DNA of 6,528 nt from Candidatus Zixiibacteriota bacterium (GTDB taxonomy: Bacteria > Zixibacteria > MSB-5A5 > GN15 > PGXB01): the NCBI GenBank assembly GCA_024230695.1, contig JAAERC010001107.1:1-6528 (forward strand), written 5' to 3'. This document shows positions 1 to 5,425 of the stretch, in pieces; position 1 is the first letter of the stretch, and every line of letters starts with the position of its first letter. The translations under genes were made by a program, and so were the position numbers. The notes beneath the pieces were generated by a model. It was not told the origin of the DNA. It worked only from the letters and a program-made list of their open reading frames with translations, and searched no databases.

Positions 1-102
1 CAAAAAATTACCAATATTTTTTATCCCCAGTTTGATTCCAAAATGTTCCCTATCAAAAATAAATTCAATAGCCTTTTGATACGGACCATGTTTAACTGAC
101 AT
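1..102 (-). CDS. folC: Folylpolyglutamate synthase / dihydrofolate synthase, N-terminal fragment (gene runs off the window)
   Basis: Only the first 34 codons are present. They start at an ATG at 102-100 and are open to the window edge. The peptide carries the FolC N-terminal signature: a Tyr and Ala helix (YQKAIEFIF, about residues 8-16), then FGIKLGIKNI (about residues 22-31), matching the family pattern 'Y..al.yLf....fGikLGLenI..LL'. FolC is a cytoplasmic Mur-ligase-like ATPase that adds glutamate to folates and, in bifunctional forms, to dihydropteroate. The P-loop and catalytic regions lie outside the window. It starts 6 bases after the accD stop, and accD-folC adjacency is a widespread bacterial arrangement that supports the call. 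The leader is AT-rich with no good Shine-Dalgarno sequence, so translation may depend on coupling to accD. Whether it is bifunctional cannot be judged from this piece. Confidence 0.8.
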   Translation of the reverse strand, partial: MSVKHGPYQKAIEFIFDREHFGIKLGIKNIGNFL

Positions 103-108
103 AATATT

Positions 109-948
109 TTAGCTCTGAAAATATCTTAACAGTAGAATCAGAGTTTCCCGAAGTTTACTTCGTTCGACAATTTTATCGAGAAATCCTTTTTCCAGAAAAA
201 ATTCCGATGATTGAAATCCGGGCGGAAGTTCCTGACCGATTGTTTGTTGAATAACTCTTGGACCGGCAAAACCCAATAATGATTTTGGCTCGGCAATGAT
301 TACATCTCCGAGAGAAGCATAACTGGCCATAACACCAGCAGTAGTCGGATTGGTCAGAATTGAGATATATGGTATCTTCTTATTAGCCAGAACAGCCAGC
401 AGTGCCGAGGTTTTGGCCATCTGCATCAAGGACAGAATACCTTCCTGCATTCTGGCACCACCACTACAAGATGAAATAATAAGCGGCATATTGCCATCAA
501 TAGCGCGTTCAATAGCCCGGGCGATCTTCTCGCCAACCACCGAACCCATTGAACCGCCGATATAAGAAAAATCCATAATAACAAATGATACTTTGATCGA
601 ATCAATACTGCCAATTCCACAGACAACAGCATCGGTTAGACCAGACTTTGCTTTGGCCGCCTTAATACGATCCGTATATTTTTTCGAATCCTTAAATTTT
701 AGCGGATCCAGCGATTCCAAGGTTTGATCAAATTCTTCCAATTTGCCATCATCGAGGATTATTTTAATATATTTTTTTGAAGAGATTCTAAAATGATAAC
801 TGCAATTGGGACAAACCCAGTAATTTTCCTCAAGCTGTTTTGTATAGACAATTTCTCCGCACTCGGGACATTTTGACCAGAGTCCGTCGGGCATCTCTTT
901 TTTTGTTTGATTAGCCACACCCTGTTTTTCTTTTTTAAACCAATCCAT
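109..948 (-). CDS. accD: Acetyl-CoA carboxylase carboxyltransferase, beta subunit
   Basis: This 279-residue protein is the beta half of the carboxyltransferase that, with AccA, moves the carboxyl group from carboxybiotin on AccB to acetyl-CoA. The product is malonyl-CoA, the first committed precursor of fatty acid synthesis. The N-terminal zinc ribbon is intact, with Cys27, Cys30, Cys46 and Cys49 in two CPxC pairs, the same positions as in E. coli AccD. The crotonase-like domain follows, with GGSMGSVVGEK (131-141), SGGARMQEG (162-170), the oxyanion-loop segment NPTTAGV (200-206) and GFAGPRVIQQTIGQELPPGF (226-245). Many homologues have TTGGV; here the first Gly is Ala204. The start MDWFKK is typical of the family and lies 8 bases after the rimI stop. 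accA is not in the window, so the two subunits appear to be encoded apart. Length is normal to slightly short. Confidence 0.97.
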   Translation of the reverse strand: MDWFKKEKQGVANQTKKEMPDGLWSKCPECGEIVYTKQLEENYWVCPNCSYHFRISSKKYIKIILDDGKLEEFDQTLESLDPLKFKDSKKYTDRIKAAKAKSGLTDAVVCGIGSIDSIKVSFVIMDFSYIGGSMGSVVGEKIARAIERAIDGNMPLIISSCSGGARMQEGILSLMQMAKTSALLAVLANKKIPYISILTNPTTAGVMASYASLGDVIIAEPKSLLGFAGPRVIQQTIGQELPPGFQSSEFFLEKGFLDKIVERSKLRETLILLLRYFQS

Positions 949-956
949 ATAAATAT

Positions 957-1430
957 TTACTCATCATCCAAATTTTTTACCATTACCATTGCGTCTTCAG
1001 TAGGGTCGGAATAATACTCCGGCCTTCGGTAAGCCTCATAAAACCCATAAAGGTTGTATAAACTTATTGCGGCCTCATTAGTTGGCCGCACATCCAAAAA
1101 AATATATTTACACATTGCCTCTTTTACAACCCCTAAGATATATTCTAATAATTTTTTGGCAATGCTTTTCCTTCTAAATTCCGGGGTAATCGCAATATTG
1201 GTCAAACGCCCCTCGCCCATTTCAATATAATATGAGCCATATCCGGCGATTTGTTTTTCTATTTCCACAACCAGAAAAACATGATTTACATCATCCAGAC
1301 CATCAATAAAGGCTTCGACGGGCCAGGGATCGGAAAATATTTCCATTTCCAACGATGCCAAATGATCAATATCTTCCCTTTTCATTAGCCTGATGACCGA
1401 GTTGGTTTTTATTTTCCCATCACTACTCAT
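957..1430 (-). CDS. rimI: RimI-type GNAT N-acetyltransferase (ribosomal protein S18 N-acetyltransferase family)
   Basis: A 157-residue single-domain GNAT protein. Visible family marks are the N-terminal strand and helix IRLMKREDIDHLASLE (13-28), the FSDPWP segment (32-37; RimI proteins usually have 'PWs'), the central LTNIAITPEFRRK (76-88), the VRPTNEAAISLYNLYGF block (114-130) that closes over acetyl-CoA and the peptide N-terminus, and the C-terminal YYSDPTEDAMVM (139-150), matching the RimI 'YY.....DA..M' ending. In E. coli RimI acetylates the N-terminal alanine of ribosomal protein S18; relatives can be broader. One oddity is the acetyl-CoA P-loop: it reads R-R-K-S-I-A (86-91), where the usual motif is R/Q-x-x-G-x-G/A, so the first Gly is Ser. 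The ATG overlaps the tsaB stop as ATGA, which supports this start. tsaB-rimI adjacency is a common bacterial pairing and favours RimI over other GNATs. Confidence 0.9.
   Translation of the reverse strand: MSSDGKIKTNSVIRLMKREDIDHLASLEMEIFSDPWPVEAFIDGLDDVNHVFLVVEIEKQIAGYGSYYIEMGEGRLTNIAITPEFRRKSIAKKLLEYILGVVKEAMCKYIFLDVRPTNEAAISLYNLYGFYEAYRRPEYYSDPTEDAMVMVKNLDDE
1427..1430 (-). promoter_or_regulatory. ATGA stop/start overlap, tsaB to rimI
   Basis: The rimI ATG (1430-1428) shares two bases with the tsaB TGA (1429-1427). A GAAGAAG stretch lies a few bases before the ATG, the closest thing to a ribosome binding site among the three overlaps, but it also encodes the last residues of TsaB. Confidence 0.65.
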
Positions 1431-2092
1431 TTTGACTTCTTCGCAATAAATTTTTGTACATAAAACGGTTCAATTTTAAATAAATCATCACCACCTTTGG
1501 TATTCAATTTATCTATCCCGGCAGATATAAAATCATTTATACCGGTTTTATAGTCAACAATATTAATTTTTCTCTCGTTTGAAAAGCAAAGTGTCGAAGT
1601 ATCAAAATCTATCCCACAAACATTAACATTGTTAAGTTTTGATTCAACTTCATCAGTTTTCATTATTTCAATATTATCTGTTTCAAATCCGTTCGATTCA
1701 ATCAACCCAAAATAAAATTCGTCCCGCCTTGATGGTATCAAAACTGCCGTTCTTCCAAAACTATCAAACAGACCTTTTGCAATGGCGTTAAAAATGGGGA
1801 CACCGACCAAAGGCAGATTAAGCGCCGAGGCCAAACCCTTGGCCGCCGACAATCCAACACGCAAACCGGTAAATGATCCGGGACCCGTCGATATAATAAT
1901 CGCATCGAGAGAATTCCTGTCTATTGATCCGGCCTTAATCACTTTATTTATTAGCTGGAAAATAAATTCCGCATGACGAAACCGATCCTCATTTTCCAGT
2001 GAAATAATTTCCCCATCAGAAAGCCTTAGACCAACTCTTAAAACCGATGTTGAACTATCAATCGCCAATATATTTTTAAATGATTCATTCAT
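1427..2092 (-). CDS. tsaB: tRNA t6A37 threonylcarbamoyltransferase complex, TsaB subunit
   Basis: A 221-residue ASKHA-fold protein (formerly YeaZ). TsaB dimerises with TsaD and, together with TsaE, supports transfer of the threonylcarbamoyl group to A37 of tRNAs that read ANN codons. It has no catalytic activity of its own. The N-terminal phosphate-1-like segment ILAIDSST (8-15) is present, followed by FRHAE (38-42) and the diagnostic block GPGSFTGLRVGLSAAKGLA (70-88). The SRRDEFYFG segment (121-129) corresponds to the usual 'aRRdEvY'. The C-terminal PFYVQKF (209-215) resembles the usual 'P.Y.R' ending. The later domain is more divergent, which is normal for this family. The start lies 17 bases after the tsaE stop, behind an AT-rich leader containing only a weak GAG. 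The stop overlaps the rimI start by 4 bases. The catalytic partner tsaD is not in the window. Confidence 0.95.
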   Translation of the reverse strand: MNESFKNILAIDSSTSVLRVGLRLSDGEIISLENEDRFRHAEFIFQLINKVIKAGSIDRNSLDAIIISTGPGSFTGLRVGLSAAKGLASALNLPLVGVPIFNAIAKGLFDSFGRTAVLIPSRRDEFYFGLIESNGFETDNIEIMKTDEVESKLNNVNVCGIDFDTSTLCFSNERKINIVDYKTGINDFISAGIDKLNTKGGDDLFKIEPFYVQKFIAKKSK

Positions 2093-2109
2093 AATAATAT
2101 TTAATACTC

Positions 2110-2544
2110 TTAAAAGCTGATTTGCATCCTTCGTTTTGTTTCAGATATAATTTCAATACTTATATCAATTTTATTATCAGGCATCTGATCTTCCGCTCTT
2201 TCGCCCCACTCAACCACAACAATGCCATCACGCATCAAATAGTCATCCCAACCAATATTATAGAGTTCCGATGAATCTTTCATACGGTACAGATCAAAAT
2301 GGTACAGCGGTATTTTACCATCATATTCATTGATAAGAGTATAAGACGGCGATTTTACCATATCGTCCCATATACCTAAACCATCGGCGATCCCTTTTAT
2401 TAAACAGGTTTTGCCAGCTCCCAAAACCCCGCTGAAACTAATTATATCATTTGCCTTTAGTAGCTTAGCCAAACTTTTTCCCAAGAGTATAGTTTCATCC
2501 GGGGAATTTGTCTCAATTTTAGTATTTTCTCTTTTGGTAATCAT
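2110..2544 (-). CDS. tsaE: tRNA t6A37 threonylcarbamoylation ATPase, TsaE subunit
   Basis: A 144-residue P-loop ATPase (formerly YjeE) that binds the TsaB-TsaD complex and resets it between catalytic cycles of t6A formation. The Walker A loop is intact as GVLGAGKT (39-46). The SPSYTLINEY strand (65-74), corresponding to the family's 'SPTF.l...Y', and HFDLYR (82-87) follow. The late VVVEWGER (109-116) carries the conserved E-W-G motif. Size is normal for the family. The ATG overlaps the porX stop as ATGA, so translation is probably coupled to porX. tsaE next to a porX-type gene is an arrangement I associate with Bacteroidota and relatives. tsaB follows after 17 bases, giving two of the three bacterial complex subunits together. 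Confidence 0.95.
   Translation of the reverse strand: MITKRENTKIETNSPDETILLGKSLAKLLKANDIISFSGVLGAGKTCLIKGIADGLGIWDDMVKSPSYTLINEYDGKIPLYHFDLYRMKDSSELYNIGWDDYLMRDGIVVVEWGERAEDQMPDNKIDISIEIISETKRRMQISF
2541..2544 (-). promoter_or_regulatory. ATGA stop/start overlap, porX to tsaE
   Basis: The tsaE ATG (2544-2542) shares two bases with the porX TGA (2543-2541). The upstream sequence ends in an A run (CCCAAAAA before ATG) with no Shine-Dalgarno motif, consistent with termination-reinitiation coupling between the regulator and the tRNA-modification ATPase. Confidence 0.7.
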
Positions 2545-4091
2545 TTTTTGGGTGTCATAACCGAAATCGGAACAACCATCTCTTCCAGCGAGATCCCGCC
2601 ATGCTGAAATGAATTTTGGAATTGTTTTACAAATTCGTTATACCTGTTTGGATAAACAAAATAGAAATCCTGCTTGGCAATTATATAAGTTGTCGCCAAT
2701 CCAAATTTCGGTAGTCGATAATCCTCGGGATTTTTTATTAAGATGGCATCTTTGGGATCGCATTTAAGATTATTGCCATATTTATATCTTAGATTTGTCG
2801 ATGTATCCCGTTTGCCATGAGCCACTGTTCCCCGCGAACAAAGAACTGAACCATGATCAGATGTAACAATGACAGTAAAATCCTTTTTGGCAAACGATTT
2901 TAATATCGAAAATAATGGCGAATGGATAAACCAACTTTTCATCAATGACCGAAATGCAGATTCGCTCCCGGCAATTTCTTTAAGAATAACATTGTTGGAT
3001 CGTCCGTGCGCCATAATGTCAAGAAAATTAAATACATAAGCGACCATTTGGGATTGAAAATAGTTACCAACTCTTTTGGCTAATGTTTCTCCATCGGTAT
3101 TATCATAGATTTTTTCATACCGTACAGATCCTTCAATTTTAACTTTTTCCCGCTCCAATAAATCGACAAGCAGTTTGTCTTCGTTTTTGTTTAATGAACC
3201 CTCGTCTCCCTCACGCCATCCTTCAGGATATTTCTTTGCGATAGTATCTGGAAACTCGCCGCCAAAAAGAGCGTTACGTGCAAACGGGGTCGCGCTCGGT
3301 ACCATAGAAAAATATAAATCCCGGGAAATATTATAAAACTCAGCCAAAACAGATTCAATGGTTAACCATTGATCCAGACGCATACAGTCAACCACAATAA
3401 GTAGAACCTTACGGCCATCTTTAAGGACCGGAAGCATATATTTTTTTAAAATATCGGGGGATAATAAAGGACGAGTCTCATCATGTATCCAACCTTGATA
3501 ATTCTTCTCTATATATTTAGTAAACTCGGTGTTCCACTCATTACGAGTACCAACATGCGTTTGAAGGAGTCCGTCATCTGGATTGGCATCAAGTTCAACA
3601 TCCCAAGTCGCCAATATTTGTGCCGCCTCAAGCCAGTCTTCCGGTTCAATATTACCATATAATTTCTGATTGAATCTATTTAATCCTGTGATATATCGCT
3701 TCATATGACTTTCAGAGACTATTTTATTAGAATCAAGTAATCGTTTGGCAACAATAAGTACTTGCGATGGATTAACCGGCTTAACAAGATAATCATCTAT
3801 TTTCTGCCCGATAGCATCCTCCATCAGAGATTCTTCTTCCGATTTTGTTACCATCACTACCGGAAGATGAGGTTGCAGTTCTTTAATCTCCTCAAGAGTC
3901 GCTAACCCATCTTTACCGGGCATCATCTCATCAAGCAAAATCAAATCAAAATGCTCATTTTTCACCTTAGCAACAGCATCATCACCGGACATCGCCTCAG
4001 CAACATCAAAACCTTTTTGTTTCAGAAAAAGAATATGCGGTTTTAGAGAATCTATTTCATCATCGACCCATAATATCTTCTTGCTTGTCAT
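2541..4091 (-). CDS. porX: PorX-type response regulator with C-terminal PglZ alkaline-phosphatase-superfamily domain
   Basis: A 516-residue, full-length cytoplasmic regulator in three parts. Residues 1-125 form a receiver domain: acidic pocket Asp10, Asp11 and Glu12, phospho-acceptor Asp54 in LILLDEMMPG, Thr82 and Lys104 (VKP). A helical middle segment spans roughly 126-220. Residues 225-516 are a PglZ domain with candidate metal or catalytic positions Asp235 (VVDCMR), Thr268 (PSATPFARN, the expected nucleophile position), Asp358 and His362 (LDIMAHGRS), Asp412 and His413 (TSDHGS), and His497 (QHGGISLEEMVVP). There is no DNA-binding output domain. In Porphyromonas gingivalis, PorX acts with kinase PorY and a sigma factor to control the type IX secretion system, and its zinc-dependent PglZ domain has been reported to cleave oligonucleotides. 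The same activity here is inferred from the intact residues. A histidine kinase gene lies 38 bases upstream, and the stop overlaps tsaE. I judge the family secure; control of type IX secretion in this organism is not shown. Confidence 0.9.
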   Translation of the reverse strand: MTSKKILWVDDEIDSLKPHILFLKQKGFDVAEAMSGDDAVAKVKNEHFDLILLDEMMPGKDGLATLEEIKELQPHLPVVMVTKSEEESLMEDAIGQKIDDYLVKPVNPSQVLIVAKRLLDSNKIVSESHMKRYITGLNRFNQKLYGNIEPEDWLEAAQILATWDVELDANPDDGLLQTHVGTRNEWNTEFTKYIEKNYQGWIHDETRPLLSPDILKKYMLPVLKDGRKVLLIVVDCMRLDQWLTIESVLAEFYNISRDLYFSMVPSATPFARNALFGGEFPDTIAKKYPEGWREGDEGSLNKNEDKLLVDLLEREKVKIEGSVRYEKIYDNTDGETLAKRVGNYFQSQMVAYVFNFLDIMAHGRSNNVILKEIAGSESAFRSLMKSWFIHSPLFSILKSFAKKDFTVIVTSDHGSVLCSRGTVAHGKRDTSTNLRYKYGNNLKCDPKDAILIKNPEDYRLPKFGLATTYIIAKQDFYFVYPNRYNEFVKQFQNSFQHGGISLEEMVVPISVMTPKK

Positions 4092-4129
4092 ATTTTATTT
4101 ATCCAATTCTTCAGTTTCTTCAATTTTTA
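4092..4129 (-). promoter_or_regulatory. Kinase-to-porX spacer, the longest gap in the window
   Basis: These 38 bases separate the kinase stop from the porX ATG. The kinase ends in tandem stops (TGA then TAA). The spacer is purine-rich with a short repeat, GAAGAA-ACT-GAAGAA, and a weak GGAT about 10-13 bases before the ATG that might serve as a ribosome binding site. I see no hairpin with a T run and no convincing -10/-35 or -7/-33 promoter pair, so read-through transcription from the kinase into porX is the simplest reading. Confidence 0.45.
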
Positions 4130-5425
4130 TCAAATATTGATATCTGATCTTTTCCATCTATTATATAGAAACCGATCAATTCTATCCGATGATTTAACAG
4201 GCAAAATAACACGGAATATTGTTTCGCCCGGTTGCGATTTCACCAACATAATTCTACCCCGATGATACTCCTCAACTATCCGGCGGGTAAGTGTTAGTCC
4301 CAGTCCCCAACCCCTTTTTTTGGTACTGAAACCGGGACGAAATATCTTTCGGCTGATACCAATCGGGATTCCTTTGCCATTATCCGCTAATTCAATAATA
4401 ATGTACTGACCATTTCCAACCAGAACTGTCTTTAAATCTATTTGTCCGGATTGAGGATCGACTGCCTGCAAACTGTTTTTAATCAGATTTTCGACAACCC
4501 AGGCAAACAACTCACCATTTAGTGATACGGATGGAATATCTCCTTTAATAAAATGTATCTCCACCCCCTGCCCGTCAAAAGGAAGTCGCCGGCGAAAATA
4601 ATCAACCGTCTCTCCCAAAAGTTCATTTAAGTCGATTTCGGTGTAATCAGGTTTTGATCCGATCTGCCCAAACCTGTTGGCCACCCTTTGAAGTCGTTTG
4701 ACATCTGTTTTCATTTGGGAAAATATTTCATCTTCACCCAAACCGGTTTGATTACTTCCTCCTGAATCGGTTGCTTTGCCAGCCGCCAATAATTCCAACC
4801 ATCCCATTAAAGAAGAAATCGGTGTCCCCAACTGATGTGCCGCCTCTTTGGCCATTCCGACCCAAATATGCCTTTCCTCCGAACGACGAATATTTTGAAA
4901 ACCGACAAAACCAATAATTAAGAATGCCAAAACCAAACCGATTTCAATAAACGGCATCATCTGAAGCTGATGAATCACTTTTGAATCACCATAGTAAAAA
5001 TAAGATATCACCGTTTCCTCAAAATATAATGGAAACTCACCTTTATCATTTTTCATTTCTGCCACCAAAGCTTTTATCAAATGATGCGTTTCTTCCGATG
5101 GATCATTGTCAATGACACCATCAATATTTCGCCAAAAAGCAGGTTCACCATCGGTGCCGGTTATAACAACCGGGAAGTTCGCCTTTTTGATGATTTCCTC
5201 AAAAATTACCTGGACCTCTTGTCCAGTACTGCTTTCATTTGCGGCTAACTGCCACAGCCTGACATAAGAGGTCACCATCTGTTGGGCATCGGCCTTTAGC
5301 TGTTTGACAACATCAAGAGTGTACCATGTAAAAACAATTGATATCGCGACTATTCCAACTAATAAAAACAGCTTAAAAATAGTCGTCCGACCAACCGACA
5401 TTTTTATGTTATTTGAGTTTGTCAC
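4130..5425 (-). CDS. Membrane sensor histidine kinase, HQLGTP type; probable partner of the downstream PorX
   Basis: A 431-residue sensor kinase. A first membrane helix lies at about residues 17-36 and a second at about 157-176, leaving an extracytoplasmic sensor of about 120 residues with no domain I can name (it contains FPVVITGTDGEP, 84-95). No clear HAMP domain follows the second helix; the chain runs almost directly into the dimerisation helix with H-box His197 in AAHQLGTPISSLMGW. The catalytic ATPase domain has the N-box VVENLIKNS (310-318; Asn313, Asn317), G1 box ADNGKGIP (347-354) and G2 box GWGLGLTL (372-379). All residues needed for autophosphorylation are present. A short basic tail follows residue 411. 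The start is GTG at 5425, overlapping the serS stop as GTGA; an alternative ATG at codon 9 (5401-5399) would also give a complete first helix. HQLGTP kinases of this layout are common in Bacteroidota. The link to PorX rests on adjacency and is inference. Confidence 0.93.
   Translation of the reverse strand: MTNSNNIKMSVGRTTIFKLFLLVGIVAISIVFTWYTLDVVKQLKADAQQMVTSYVRLWQLAANESSTGQEVQVIFEEIIKKANFPVVITGTDGEPAFWRNIDGVIDNDPSEETHHLIKALVAEMKNDKGEFPLYFEETVISYFYYGDSKVIHQLQMMPFIEIGLVLAFLIIGFVGFQNIRRSEERHIWVGMAKEAAHQLGTPISSLMGWLELLAAGKATDSGGSNQTGLGEDEIFSQMKTDVKRLQRVANRFGQIGSKPDYTEIDLNELLGETVDYFRRRLPFDGQGVEIHFIKGDIPSVSLNGELFAWVVENLIKNSLQAVDPQSGQIDLKTVLVGNGQYIIIELADNGKGIPIGISRKIFRPGFSTKKRGWGLGLTLTRRIVEEYHRGRIMLVKSQPGETIFRVILPVKSSDRIDRFLYNRWKRSDINI
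5422..5425 (-). promoter_or_regulatory. GTGA stop/start overlap, serS to histidine kinase
   Basis: On the minus strand, GTG (5425-5423) starts the kinase frame and TGA (5424-5422) ends serS. The upstream bases are an A run without a Shine-Dalgarno sequence, so initiation here would probably rely on ribosomes terminating on serS. If the ATG at 5401-5399 is used instead, the overlap is lost and the kinase is 8 residues shorter. Confidence 0.6.

Noticed and set aside
350..565. Plus-strand 71-codon open frame opposite accD
   Set aside because: Fully antisense to conserved AccD core motifs, no family features. The same applies to the plus-strand frame at 1782-1976 opposite tsaB and to the alternate minus frame at 426-632 inside accD.
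2541..4091. PglZ domain as a sign of a BREX phage-defence island
   Set aside because: The PglZ domain is fused to a receiver domain in PorX layout, and no BrxL, BrxC, PglX or other BREX gene is nearby. The neighbours are housekeeping genes.
4092..4129. Possible terminator or promoter between the kinase and porX
   Set aside because: No GC-rich stem with a T tail, and no convincing promoter box pair. The GAAGAA repeat is short and in a purine-rich spacer.
4092..4132. In-frame extension after the kinase double stop (Lys/Leu-rich, ending in the porX start region)
   Set aside because: Two consecutive stops precede it and the extension is about 12 codons of AT-rich sequence, so read-through or a frame-disrupted longer kinase is not supported.
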